Of a stretch of DNA of 64,000 nt, positions 19,314-28,298 are shown one piece after another. The stretch is from Glutamicibacter creatinolyticus (lineage in GTDB: Bacteria > Actinomycetota > Actinomycetes > Actinomycetales > Micrococcaceae): NCBI RefSeq assembly GCF_006094275.1, contig NZ_CP034412.1, positions 2,852,001 through 2,916,000 of the forward strand, in the 5' to 3' direction. The translations under genes were made by a program, and so were the position numbers. The notes beneath the pieces are model-generated. The model saw only the letters and a program-made list of their open reading frames with translations, had not been told where the DNA came from and searched no databases. Positions within the stretch are counted from its first letter, which is position 1. Every line of letters begins with the position of its first letter.

Positions 19314-19904
19314 GTGCTGCACGCATCAAGCCGAAAACTTCACTGGCCCGCGCCATCGGAGAAGGAGCTGCTCACCATTCCGCAACTGGCCAAGGCGCTG
19401 TCGGTGTCCGCTTCCTCGCTCTACAACCACGTCGGCGGCAAGGATGAAATCATCGAGCTGATGCGCGGTCAGGCCATGTCCCGGGTCCAGCTGCCCGAAG
19501 CGCCTGGCGGCCACTGGCGGGAAACCCTGCGGTTGATCGCGGTGTCCTACTTCGAGTCCTACTCCCGGCACCCGAGGCTAATCCCCCTGTTCACCAGCCA
19601 CACCGTGCGGGACCGCACCACGCTGCGCGTCTATGACGCCCTGGCCCAAACCCTGGCCGGTGCCGGCTTCGACCCGGCGGCACGGTTGACGGCGATCACC
19701 ATCATTGATTCCTTCGTCCTGGGCTCGGCGCTGGATGCGGCCGCCCCCGATGAGGTCTGGGCAGCCGATGTCGATTCCTCAGCGTCATTCACCGAAGCCC
19801 TCGAAGAGGGGCTGGGGTCGGCCGAACGCGCCGAGCAGACCTTCGGGCAGGGCCTGGACATCATCCTGGCGGGGCTCGAAGCCCGGGTTTCCGCGCGGGG
19901 GTAG
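19314..19904 (+). pseudogene. TetR-family regulator with missing N-terminus
   Basis: From about codon 20 the frame is a normal TetR protein: LTIPQLAKALSVSASSLYNH is the helix-turn-helix, followed by VGGKDEIIELMRGQ. The C-terminal domain resembles TetR_C_1 (TetR-like ligand domain) and runs to the end. The ~20 residues before the HTH (MLHASSRKLHWPAPSEKE) do not look like the usual first helix, and the DNA turns AT-rich there, at the island edge. The gene seems to have lost its true start and first helix when the island was acquired. A short, still translated protein cannot be excluded, but DNA binding would be doubtful. Confidence 0.7.
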
Positions 19905-19932
19905 CGGGCCCCTGATCCGCGCCGGGTTCAGA

Positions 19933-20967
19933 TCAGCTGGTGGCCGGGCGCTGCGGCGCGGAGGCGAAGAGGTTCAGTCCCAGCGCGCGGGAGAGGTGGC
20001 CGATGGCCAGCTGGGAGCGCACCGAGTTGCCGGCATTGTCCAGCAGCGGCGAGAACGCGCCGATCGCGCCCTTGCCCGGGGCCATGGCCACAATGCCGCC
20101 GGAGACCCCGGACTTGGCGGGGATGCCGATTTCAAAGAGCCATTCACCGGACTTCTCGTAGAGGCCATTGGTGGCCACCACGGCCAACACGTCCCGGCAC
20201 ACGTCCGCGGAGATTACCCGCTCCCCGGTGACCGGGTTGACCCCGCCGTCGGCGAGCGTGGAGCCCATGATCGCCAGGTCGTGGGCAGTGACCTTCAGCG
20301 CGCACTGACGGGTGTAGATGTCCACGATTTCCAGCGGTTCGCCCTCCAGCTGCCCGTGGGCCTTCAGGAGCCGGCCCAGCGCCTTGTTGCGCTCGTTGCT
20401 TCGGGATTCGGAGCGGTAGACCTCGCCGTCCATCTTCAGGTGGCGTCCGGCGAAGGCGGAGAGGCATTCGCGGATGTTCTCCCACTTCTCGGCCGCGGTC
20501 TGCCCCGGAACCAGCGCCGCGGTGGCCAGCGCCCCGGCATTGACCATGGGGTTCATGGGATGCCCCTCGTTCAGTTCAATGGCCATCACCGAGTTGAAGG
20601 ACATGCCGGTGTTGTTCACCCCGATGTAGTCGCGCACCGCGTCATGTCCCAGCTCCTGCAGGACCAGCGCGTAGACGAACATCTTGGAGATCGACTGGAT
20701 GGAGAACTCGTAGTTCACGTCCCCGGCGCACAGCACGTTGCCGCCGACGTTGGACAGGGCCACGGCAAACAGGGAGGGGTCCACTTCACCGAGGATGGGA
20801 ATGTAATAGGCCAGCATGCCTTCGTCGATGTCGGCGTAGCGGGCGTGCACATCCTGCAGCAGCTCCTCGATGCGAGCCTTTTCCGGCAGGGAGCCGGTGG
20901 AGACTTGCTGTTTGACATCACTGTAGTCATTTGGAATCACTGACGCCCCCTGTCCCTTGCCGTACAT
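19933..20967 (-). CDS. glsA: Glutaminase A
   Basis: A 344-residue glutaminase of the serine beta-lactamase-like fold that hydrolyses glutamine to glutamate and ammonia in the cytoplasm. The catalytic Ser-x-x-Lys is in FSIQSISKMF. The substrate-pocket segments NPMVNAGA and NGLYEKSGEW are present, and KSGVSGGI lies near the C-terminus. Length is slightly over the usual ~310 because of a ~25-residue N-terminal extension. The neighbouring genes (truncated TetR, Lrp-type regulator) are not obviously functional partners. Confidence 0.93.
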   Translation of the reverse strand: MYGKGQGASVIPNDYSDVKQQVSTGSLPEKARIEELLQDVHARYADIDEGMLAYYIPILGEVDPSLFAVALSNVGGNVLCAGDVNYEFSIQSISKMFVYALVLQELGHDAVRDYIGVNNTGMSFNSVMAIELNEGHPMNPMVNAGALATAALVPGQTAAEKWENIRECLSAFAGRHLKMDGEVYRSESRSNERNKALGRLLKAHGQLEGEPLEIVDIYTRQCALKVTAHDLAIMGSTLADGGVNPVTGERVISADVCRDVLAVVATNGLYEKSGEWLFEIGIPAKSGVSGGIVAMAPGKGAIGAFSPLLDNAGNSVRSQLAIGHLSRALGLNLFASAPQRPATS

Positions 20968-21086
20968 GGTCCGCTCCTGCCTCTACAGGCTATACCGGGG
21001 CGCCCTGCCCCGCCGCCGAGTTGAGTTCGGTGTTTCCAGTATCCGTGCCCGATCGGCGCCACCACAAACCACGGTGTGCCGCGCGC

Positions 21087-22094
21087 CTAGCCGCGGACCA
21101 GGGAAACGATCTGCCCGGTGGCCCGCCCGGAGGGGGCCAGCAGGTGCCCCAGGTGCTTGTGCACCCTGATCACCGTGGAGCGGTCCGCCACCCGGGCGCC
21201 GGGAATCCTGGATTCCAGGACCGCCTCCAGCCGCAGCGCGTCGGCCCGGCTGCGGCTGGTGAGCGCGACGATGAGGTTGAATTCCCCGAAGGCCACCCCG
21301 GCGAACTGGATCTCGGGCATGGCCAGCCACGCAGCGTCCCCCTCCACCAGGGAGGCGACCGGGACCTGCAGGAAGTACCAGGTCACCGCCGGCCAGTTCG
21401 AGTACTGCTGGGCAACGTGGATGCGCAGATCCAGTGCCTGCTGCATGCGCAGCGTGGCCAGTGCGTCACTGGCCCGCTGCCCGCTGATGCCCAGCTCCCG
21501 GGACAGCTCGGTGTTGCTGGCGCGCACGTCCCTTTCCAGCACCCGCACGATGCCGGTGGCCAGCTGATCGGGCACCACCTTGGCGGCGGCCGCCCGCGGC
21601 GGGCGGAAACGCGGAATGCTGTTGACCTGGGCTGCGGAAAGGGCCTGCACGGTCCAATTTGCACCGAGCTTGAGAATGGAGTTCAGGATGTAGGTGCGGG
21701 TGGAGCGCACCCCGGGCAGGGTTCCCAGCCGGGTGAGGATGTATTCGGCCAATTCGTCATCGTCGCGTGCGGTCAGCGTCATCACGATGTCCCGGCTGCC
21801 GCTGGTCAGGTCGATGGAGATGATGTCCCGGTCAAGGCTCGCCTGCCCAGCGGTGCGCAGCACCTGGCCGGGATGGCACTGCACCTCCACGATGGCGGTG
21901 CTGCCGCGGTGTCCGGCGTCCTCCATGGCCACCGACCAGGCGCAGCCGCTGGAGATGATGCGTTCCCAACGCCGGGCCAGGGTCACCGAGTCCAGCCCGA
22001 GGATCCCGGACAACGCCGTCCACGGGACGCGCGGCTCGATCTGCAGCGCATTAATAATCTGCAGGTCGATCTGCTGAAGCTCGAAATTCTTCAT
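21087..22094 (-). CDS. Lrp/AsnC-type regulator with two DNA-binding domains
   Basis: 335 residues with two AsnC-like halves. The first begins FELQQIDLQIINALQIEPRV with a winged HTH over residues ~5-50. The second HTH is near residues 178-225 (VVPDQLATGIVRVLERDVRA and onwards). Each is followed by a RAM-like alpha/beta segment. Tandem Lrp proteins of this length occur in Actinobacteria. It is divergent from the MFS exporter at 22204 with a 109-bp shared region, so it probably controls that gene and the amidohydrolase behind it. The effector is unknown; an amino acid or acylated amino acid would fit. Confidence 0.85.
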   Translation of the reverse strand: MKNFELQQIDLQIINALQIEPRVPWTALSGILGLDSVTLARRWERIISSGCAWSVAMEDAGHRGSTAIVEVQCHPGQVLRTAGQASLDRDIISIDLTSGSRDIVMTLTARDDDELAEYILTRLGTLPGVRSTRTYILNSILKLGANWTVQALSAAQVNSIPRFRPPRAAAAKVVPDQLATGIVRVLERDVRASNTELSRELGISGQRASDALATLRMQQALDLRIHVAQQYSNWPAVTWYFLQVPVASLVEGDAAWLAMPEIQFAGVAFGEFNLIVALTSRSRADALRLEAVLESRIPGARVADRSTVIRVHKHLGHLLAPSGRATGQIVSLVRG

Positions 22095-22203
22095 ACTTGC
22101 CCGCCCTTGGGGAATTTTCCTTCATTTTAACCACAACCATTGCTCGGCCTGTCATTGTAATACGGGTCACGTCCGAAGGACGCACACGCAGAAGGAGAAC
22201 GAC

Positions 22204-23679
22204 ATGGACACCACTGGGCACCGCTTGGGCACACGGGCGGTGGGAACGTACCGGCTACTGGTTCCCATCCTGATTGGCCTGGAGTTCTTTTCCGGGCTCG
22301 TGCAGGGATGGATTGTCCCGCTGCTCGGGGAGATTTCCCGGGTCTACAGTGTTCCGCTGGGCCTGACCAGCTGGGTGCTGGCCGTGGGCCTGCTCTCCTC
22401 GGCCGTCAGTGTCCCCCTGATCTCCATCCTCGGCGACCGCTTCGGCCCGCGCCGACTGCTGGTGGTGGCGGTGAGCCTGGCCGCAGCCGGTTCCATCCTG
22501 ATCGCCCTGGCCCCGAACTTCGCCTGGCTGCTGGTGGGCACCGCGATCCAGGGCCCGGTCGCCGCGTTCCTTCCGCTGGCCATGGCGCTGCTGAAATCCC
22601 ACCGCCCGCAAAGCGCAAACCGGGATGTGGGTCTGATCGTGGGCACGCTGACCTTCGGTGTTGCCGCCGGCAGTATCTTTGGCGGCATCGCCATGGACGC
22701 CATCGGCCGGCTGCACACGGTGCAGCTGATCCCGGCGATCGCCCTGGCCGTCTTCGTCCCGTTGGTGCTGTTCTTCGTCGCCGAATCCCAGGCCGATGCC
22801 ACCCGCAGTGTTGACTGGCTGGGCGCCCTGTTGCTGGGCATCGGCCTGGTGGGACTGATGTACGGCCTGTCCGAAGGTTCGCAGTCCGGCTGGCTGGCAG
22901 CCGCCACCGTGCTGCCCATCGCGGTGGGCGTGGCCGCGCTGGTGCTGTTCCTGATGGTCGAACGCCGCGCGCTCTCCCCCATCGTGGACATCCCGGCGAT
23001 GCGGGCGGCCGGGCTGGCCAATCCGATCTTCATCGGCTTCCTGGTGGCGCTGACCATGTTCGGCAACCAGTCCCCTCCGGTCATGTTCCTCACCGCCAAT
23101 CCGGCCGAGCTGGGCTACGGCAACGCCATGCCGGCCTCCGGGGTGGGACTGGTGGTGGCCGTCTCGGCCGGCAGCCTGACCCTGGGCTCGTTCCTGTCCA
23201 GCATGATCTCCAAGAAGCTGGGCCGCACCAGCACCCTGGCCCTGTCCTGCCTGGCGGCGGCTGCCGCCCTGTTGTGCATGGCCTTCGTCCCCTCCTCCAC
23301 GCTGCTCTTTGCCCTGTGGCTGGCGATCTGCGGGGTGGGCACCGGCATCGTGGTCGGCATCCTGCCCGGCATGGTCATTGAGCGTTCCCCCGAATCCGCC
23401 GCGGGCTCCGTGGCCGGGGTCTACAACACCGGACGCACCATTGGCGGTTCGCTGGCCGGCGCGTTCGTCGCCTCGGTGACCACCATGCTGGTGATCAACC
23501 CCGGCAGCGGGGCCGAAGCGGCGCCGGCACCCTCCCTGGCGGCCTTCCAGGTGGTGTGGGTCTGCTTCGCCGCCGTGAACGTGGTGGCCGCCGCCGCCTC
23601 CCTGTTCATCGGGCGCAAGGGTGCCACCGCGCCAGCGGAACCGGCCAATGTTGCGGCCCCGGACGCGGTCGCCAGCTGA
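22204..23679 (+). CDS. MFS transporter (drug:H+ antiporter type)
   Basis: 491 residues, preceded by AGAAGGAGAA as ribosome-binding site. Fourteen or so hydrophobic segments are present, and the loop 2-3 motif is ILGDRFGPRRLL. The long helix pairs with Gly/Ala-rich content resemble the DHA2/EmrB branch. The C-terminus is Pro/Ala-rich. It is followed by an M20 amidohydrolase gene (93-bp gap) and is divergent from a tandem Lrp-type regulator. This suggests a small locus for exporting or importing an acylated amino-acid-like compound; the direction is uncertain. Confidence 0.87.
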   Translation: MDTTGHRLGTRAVGTYRLLVPILIGLEFFSGLVQGWIVPLLGEISRVYSVPLGLTSWVLAVGLLSSAVSVPLISILGDRFGPRRLLVVAVSLAAAGSILIALAPNFAWLLVGTAIQGPVAAFLPLAMALLKSHRPQSANRDVGLIVGTLTFGVAAGSIFGGIAMDAIGRLHTVQLIPAIALAVFVPLVLFFVAESQADATRSVDWLGALLLGIGLVGLMYGLSEGSQSGWLAAATVLPIAVGVAALVLFLMVERRALSPIVDIPAMRAAGLANPIFIGFLVALTMFGNQSPPVMFLTANPAELGYGNAMPASGVGLVVAVSAGSLTLGSFLSSMISKKLGRTSTLALSCLAAAAALLCMAFVPSSTLLFALWLAICGVGTGIVVGILPGMVIERSPESAAGSVAGVYNTGRTIGGSLAGAFVASVTTMLVINPGSGAEAAPAPSLAAFQVVWVCFAAVNVVAAAASLFIGRKGATAPAEPANVAAPDAVAS

Positions 23680-23771
23680 TCCCGCCGCAACCGTTCACCA
23701 CCTGGCACCCCTGGACACCCGAACCTTTCGAACATCCCCGACCAGCCGACATCTTTGAACAAGGAGTTCCC

Positions 23772-25013
23772 GTGAGCAACACCGAAGAAATCCGCGACCA
23801 GATCCTGGCCACCATTGAACAGCGCCAGCAGCAGCTGTTGTCGCTGAGCCACGGCATCAGCAGCCACCCCGAATTGGCCTTCGAGGAATATTGGGCCTCC
23901 TCCGCCGTGGCCGAACTGCTGGAGAACGCCGGGTTCGCGGTCCAGCGCGCCGCCTATGGCCTGCCCACCGCCCTGGAGGCCGTCTACGGGCAGGGCGAAT
24001 TCACGGTGGCGGTGGTGGGCGAATACGATGCCCTGCCGGAAATCGGACACGGCTGCGGCCACAACATCATCGCCACCGCCGGTGTCGGAGCCGCCCTGGC
24101 CTTGAAGCCCGTGGCGGACCGTCTGGGACTGCGCATCAAGTTCCTGGGCACCCCGGCCGAGGAAATTGGCGGCGGCAAGATCCTGATGCTGCAGCAGGGC
24201 GCCTGGGATGATGTGGACTTCTCCCTGATGGTCCACGGCAACACCGGGGTCCAGTACCGGTGCCTCAGCCAGGGCACCCAGGCCTATGAGCTGCTGGATG
24301 TCACCTACACCGGGCGCACCGCCCACGCCGCGGCGGCACCCCACGAGGGAATCAACGCCGGCTCGGCCGTCACGCTGGCCCAAGTCGCCTTCGGGCTGCT
24401 GCGCCAGCAGCTGAAGTCCAGTGTGGTGGTCTCCTCCTTCGTGGTCAGCGGCGGCACCGCCACCAATGTGATTCCCGGGGAGGCGAAACTGCAGGTGGAG
24501 ATCCGCGCGACGCAAAGCTCGGACTGGGAAGATGCCCGGCAACGGGTGCGCGCCTGCCTGGAGGGCGCGGCGATCGCCACCGGCTGCCAGCTCTCGGTGG
24601 TGCAGCCCGAGCTGCCCTATGAGCCGATGCGCCAGGACCCGGCGCTGGCCCAGTACTGGGATCAGAACCTGGAGCGGCTGGGCTACCAGATCAGCGGGGA
24701 ACAGCCGCCCACCGGCGGCTCGACCGACATGGGCAACATTTCCCAGTACCTGCCGGCCATCCACCCGATGCTGGCGGTCAGGAACAGCGACGCGGTGATG
24801 CACACCTCCGATTTCGCCAGGGACGCGGCCAGCACCGACGGTGATGAGGCGGCCCTGAACGGGGCGCGCGCCCTGGCGTTGACCGTGGCCGATGTGGCCA
24901 ATGACCCCGAACTAGTGCAGCGCCTGCGCGCGGCCCGCGAGCAACGTCCCTCCGCAAAGCTGTCCAACCGGTCCGGGGACGCCGTGCCGACCCAGGTCGG
25001 CTCCCCGGCCTAG
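23772..25013 (+). CDS. M20 family amidohydrolase/peptidase (AbgB/HipO-like)
   Basis: 413 residues from a GTG at 23772, with AAGGAG at 23761-23766; the frame is open further upstream but the site decides the start. Metal ligands are visible in GHGCGHNIIATA, the acidic TPAEEIGGGK and VHGNTG. The dimerisation insert (TYTGRTAHAAAAPHEGIN) is present, as is the late histidine (VMHTSDF). Members of this M20D group hydrolyse N-acyl amino acids or p-aminobenzoyl-glutamate. It is downstream of an MFS gene and probably shares the Lrp-type regulation. The specific substrate is unknown. Confidence 0.9.
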   Translation: MSNTEEIRDQILATIEQRQQQLLSLSHGISSHPELAFEEYWASSAVAELLENAGFAVQRAAYGLPTALEAVYGQGEFTVAVVGEYDALPEIGHGCGHNIIATAGVGAALALKPVADRLGLRIKFLGTPAEEIGGGKILMLQQGAWDDVDFSLMVHGNTGVQYRCLSQGTQAYELLDVTYTGRTAHAAAAPHEGINAGSAVTLAQVAFGLLRQQLKSSVVVSSFVVSGGTATNVIPGEAKLQVEIRATQSSDWEDARQRVRACLEGAAIATGCQLSVVQPELPYEPMRQDPALAQYWDQNLERLGYQISGEQPPTGGSTDMGNISQYLPAIHPMLAVRNSDAVMHTSDFARDAASTDGDEAALNGARALALTVADVANDPELVQRLRAAREQRPSAKLSNRSGDAVPTQVGSPA

Positions 25014-25023
25014 ATCAAACCGT

Positions 25024-25060
25024 TCCCGCCCGGTGGTGGCCAGCACATCCCCGGGCGGGA
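25024..25060. terminator. GC stem-loop after the amidohydrolase
   Basis: A perfect 10-bp stem TCCCGCCCGG/CCGGGCGGGA (25024-25033 with 25051-25060), 11 bp after the stop codon. No T-tract. Confidence 0.5.
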
Positions 25061-25155
25061 GGGCAAAGCCTCAGGCGGTGGCGGGAAATGTGTAATCCCC
25101 TACACTGTTTTGCAGGTTACTGCGCGCCGGGGCGCGGGCACCTAAGGTTTAAAAC

Positions 25156-25578
25156 ATGGCTGAAGCAATTACCTTTCACACCCGCAAGTGGGTCCGCCCC
25201 GAGGACCTGAACGCCAACGGCACGCTGTTCGGCGGTTCGCTGCTGCGCTGGATCGATGAGGAAGCGGCAATCTACTCGATCATCCAGTTGGGCAACAAGC
25301 ACGTGGTGACCAAGTACATGTCCGAGATCAACTTCGTGGCCTCAGCGAAGGAAGGCGACCTGATTGAGATGGGGCTGACCGCCACCGACTTTGGGCGCAC
25401 CTCCATCACGCTGCGCGCCGAGGTGCGCAACATCTTCACCCAGGCCAAGATCCTGACCATCGACAAGCTGGTCTTCGTCAACATCGGTGAGGATGGCACC
25501 CCGGAACCGCACGGCTACGACCACATCACCTACACCCGGGACCGCATCCCGCTGGAGATCACCAAGTCCCTCGTCTAG
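25156..25578 (+). CDS. Acyl-CoA thioesterase, hotdog fold (YciA/BFIT type)
   Basis: A 140-residue single hotdog domain. The signature N-x-NGTLFGGSLLRWIDE, with the catalytic Asp/Glu and the central helix, lies at about residues 19-34. A CoA-contacting stretch LTATDFGRTSITLRAEV follows. It hydrolyses acyl-CoA to free acid and CoA, and members form hexamers. AAGG sits 10 bases before the start. It stands alone, closed by a strong terminator. Confidence 0.88.
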   Translation: MAEAITFHTRKWVRPEDLNANGTLFGGSLLRWIDEEAAIYSIIQLGNKHVVTKYMSEINFVASAKEGDLIEMGLTATDFGRTSITLRAEVRNIFTQAKILTIDKLVFVNIGEDGTPEPHGYDHITYTRDRIPLEITKSLV

Positions 25579-25634
25579 CACACGCTGAAAGCCCTACCCG
25601 GCCCCTTCAGCCACCAGGTTCCCAGCAGCTGACC

Positions 25635-25676
25635 GGCGTGGTTTTGACGGCAACCACCGTCAAAACCACGCCTTTC
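25635..25676 (+). terminator. Strong terminator after the thioesterase gene
   Basis: A perfect 16-bp stem (25635-25650 with 25657-25672) with a 6-nt loop, followed by TTTCTC. Confidence 0.88.
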
Positions 25677-25813
25677 TCATGCCCCCGGGCGCGCCGGGCC
25701 GCTCGCGGCGAAGAAAATCTTGCCAGCCCTTGCCGCACCACGCGGGTCTCGAGCACAGTAGTAGGTGCCCGGGCACAACAGTGCCGGACATCCATCCAGC
25801 TTGCGAGGTCCCC

Positions 25814-26233
25814 ATGAGCCGCATGATCTTTGTCAACCTGCCCACCGCCGACCTGGCGAAGGCCGATGCCTTCTATGAGGGGCTGGGGTTTACCAAGAAT
25901 GAGATGTTCTCGGATTCCAACGCCACCTCCTGGATGATCAGTGACACGATCACCGTGATGGTGCTGCACCGCGACTTTTTCGCCAGCTTCCTCATCGATG
26001 GGGACACCCCCACCGTGGGCAGCGGCACCCGTGAAGTGCTCAACGCCCTGTCCGCCGATTCACGCAGCGAAGTCGATGATTTCGTGGCCAAGGCCGTGGC
26101 CGGCGGCGGCGCGGTCTACCGGGAGGCCAGCGAACCGTTCGAGGGCATGTACCAGGCAGCCGTCAAGGACCCGGACGGGCACGTGTGGGAAATCGCGTGG
26201 ATGAGCCAGGAGGCCATGCAGGACGAGGCCTGA
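25814..26233 (+). CDS. VOC-superfamily (glyoxalase/bleomycin-resistance fold) protein
   Basis: 139 residues. The two beta-alpha-beta-beta-beta modules are visible, starting MSRMIFVNLPTADLAKADAFYEGLGF and ending DPDGHVWEIAWM. This is the lactoylglutathione-lyase-like group often annotated as PhnB-like or extradiol-type. The metal-ligand pattern is incomplete by eye, so it may be a binding protein rather than an enzyme. The start at 25814 is set by GAGG at 25805-25808; the open frame upstream overlaps the previous terminator. Confidence 0.85.
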   Translation: MSRMIFVNLPTADLAKADAFYEGLGFTKNEMFSDSNATSWMISDTITVMVLHRDFFASFLIDGDTPTVGSGTREVLNALSADSRSEVDDFVAKAVAGGGAVYREASEPFEGMYQAAVKDPDGHVWEIAWMSQEAMQDEA

Positions 26234-26247
26234 TCCATCGATCGCAC

Positions 26248-26286
26248 CGAAGGCACCCTGCCCCAGGCAGGGTGCCTTCGGGTTTT
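26248..26286 (+). terminator. Terminator after the VOC gene
   Basis: A perfect 15-bp stem (26248-26262 with 26266-26280), 3-nt loop, followed by GGTTTT. Confidence 0.9.
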
Positions 26287-26349
26287 CCATAATGAAGTTC
26301 TCCGGATCCCTCCGTGTTGCCCGGCCCGGCCAGTACCTAGGGTTGAGGT

Positions 26350-27621
26350 ATGACTTCGACACCGTTACCTTCTCCCCCGGGCACCTGGCGCCCGCCGCTG
26401 CGGTTGGGGCTGACCCTGCTGCAGCTTGCCGTGATGGGCACCCTTGGGGTCGCCGCGATCACGCTGTTGGCCGTCTGGCTTCCGGCCAGCCTGGCCCTGG
26501 TGGTCCTGCTGGGCCTGGGCCTGCTGATGCTGGTGGGGCTGGTCTATGCGATCTTTGCCCTGTCATGGTTCGAGACCCGCAGGGTCACCGACCTGTACGA
26601 GCTGCCCGTCGCCGAGCTGCGCTGGCAGCCCAGCCAGGGTCCCGGCTTCGGGCAGTACCTGCGCAGCCTGGGCCGCAATCTGTCCAGCGGGCGGATGTGG
26701 GCGGCCTTTGGCAGCTTCGCCCTTTCCGTATTGCTGGGTGCCGCCACCCTCAACGTGGCCCAGTGGACCATTGAGTCACTGGTTCTCTCCTTCGCGCCGC
26801 TGACCGGGGCCGAGGAGGTTTCGGGTCCGTTCGGCTGGCAGCTTCCGGCCTCCCAGGCCCCGCTGATGCTGATCATTACCCTCGTTGGATGCGCGGCGCT
26901 CGTGGGCCTGGCATTCCTGCACCGGGCCATCACCACCGCCATCATCGGTTCGGTGGCCCGTGAAACCGACCTCAGTGCCCGGGCCTACACCAGCTCCGCC
27001 CAACGGGCCGGGGCGCTGCGGGCCGCGGAACTGGAACGCACCCGCATTGAACGGGACCTGCATGACGGGGTGCAGCCCCGGCTGGTGTCGGTGGGCATGG
27101 CCCTGGGCCTGGCCCACCAGCAGATCGACACCAACCCGCAGGCCGCAAAGGAACTGGTGGCCGAGGCGCACACCTCCACGAAGGCGGCCATCACCGAACT
27201 GCGCCAGCTCACCCGCGGCATCTACGCCTCCGTGTTGGAGGACCGCGGACTGGATGCGGCCCTCTCGGCCGTGGCCGGACGGTCCCACATCCCGGTGAAA
27301 TTGGATGTGGACCTGCCCGGGCGCTGCGAGAAGACCGCGGAAGCGGCCGTCTATTTCTCCATCGCCGAAGCCCTGAACAATGCGGCCAAGCACTCCCGGG
27401 CCTCCGAATGCCGGGTTACCGTGCGGTTGCGTGCGGAACAGGGCCAGTCCCGGCTCTGGGCGCGGGTGGAGGACAACGGGGTGGGCGGGGCCGCGGTCCT
27501 GCCCGGCGGCGGCCTGGACGGGATCACCAACCGGGTGCTGGCCGCCGGCGGCACCGTCCACCTGGACAGCCCGCACGGCGGGCCCACCGCACTGGAGGTG
27601 AACGTGCCATGCGCGTACTGA
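26350..27621 (+). CDS. Membrane sensor histidine kinase (NarL/DesK class)
   Basis: 423 residues. Four hydrophobic segments in two pairs (about 20-75 and 115-195) form the membrane sensor, resembling the actinobacterial Sensor domain PF13796. The HisKA_3 dimerisation helix has the phospho-acceptor His238 in IERDLHDGVQPRL. The HATPase shows the N-box EALNNAAKHS and the G-box EDNGVGG. It overlaps its response regulator gene by 13 bp. With the third gene (DUF4097) and the convergent pspA it looks like an envelope-stress sensor of the LiaS kind. Confidence 0.9.
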   Translation: MTSTPLPSPPGTWRPPLRLGLTLLQLAVMGTLGVAAITLLAVWLPASLALVVLLGLGLLMLVGLVYAIFALSWFETRRVTDLYELPVAELRWQPSQGPGFGQYLRSLGRNLSSGRMWAAFGSFALSVLLGAATLNVAQWTIESLVLSFAPLTGAEEVSGPFGWQLPASQAPLMLIITLVGCAALVGLAFLHRAITTAIIGSVARETDLSARAYTSSAQRAGALRAAELERTRIERDLHDGVQPRLVSVGMALGLAHQQIDTNPQAAKELVAEAHTSTKAAITELRQLTRGIYASVLEDRGLDAALSAVAGRSHIPVKLDVDLPGRCEKTAEAAVYFSIAEALNNAAKHSRASECRVTVRLRAEQGQSRLWARVEDNGVGGAAVLPGGGLDGITNRVLAAGGTVHLDSPHGGPTALEVNVPCAY

Positions 27622-28298
27622 TTTGTGAGGACTCGGTGCTGCTGCGCGAAGGGCTGGTGCGGCTGCTGGAACACTCCGGCCACGAGGTGGTCGCCGCGCT
27701 GCCGGACGCCGGTGGGCTGAGCGGTTTCATGCAGCAGGCGGACCCCGCCCAGTTCCCCGAACTGTGCATCCTGGATGTGCGCCTGCCCCCGAGCTACACC
27801 GACGAGGGGATCCGCGCGGCACTGCAGCTGCGGCGCAGCTACCCGCAGCTGCCGCTGCTGGTGCTCTCGCAGTACGTGGAGGAACGCTACGCCGCCGAAC
27901 TGATTGCCATGCAGTCCGGGGCCCTGGGCTACCTGCTCAAGGACCGGGTGGCGGACGTGGCCGAGTTCATTGAATCCCTGGAACAGATCCGTTCCGGCGG
28001 AACCGTGCTCGACCAGGAAGTGGTGGCACAGCTGTTGACCCGACGAAACCATGACGACCGCATGCAGCGGTTGACCGAACGCGAACGCACGGTGCTGGCC
28101 GCCCTGGCCGAGGGCAAGTCCAACCAGGCGATCGCCAGGCTTCTGCACTTGTCCGAAGCCAGCGTGGAGAAGTACATTACCTCCATTTTCCAAAAACTCG
28201 ACCTGGAAGCCGATGGCACCGGCAACCGGCGCGTGCTCGCCGCCCTGGCGCATATCCAGGACACGGGCACCGGCAACACCGATAGGAGCACCCCATGA
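27609..28298 (+). CDS. NarL/LuxR-family response regulator
   Basis: 229 residues. The receiver domain begins MRVLICEDSVLLREGLVRLL, with the phospho-acceptor Asp56 in LCILDVRLP and the switch Lys in GYLLKDRV. The LuxR-type HTH covers about residues 155-205 (LTERERTVLAALAEGKSNQA and onwards). The start ATG lies inside the kinase gene (13-bp overlap) and the stop overlaps the next start as ATGA. It is phosphorylated by the upstream kinase. Targets are likely its own operon and perhaps pspA, which has not been tested. Confidence 0.92.
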   Translation: MRVLICEDSVLLREGLVRLLEHSGHEVVAALPDAGGLSGFMQQADPAQFPELCILDVRLPPSYTDEGIRAALQLRRSYPQLPLLVLSQYVEERYAAELIAMQSGALGYLLKDRVADVAEFIESLEQIRSGGTVLDQEVVAQLLTRRNHDDRMQRLTERERTVLAALAEGKSNQAIARLLHLSEASVEKYITSIFQKLDLEADGTGNRRVLAALAHIQDTGTGNTDRSTP

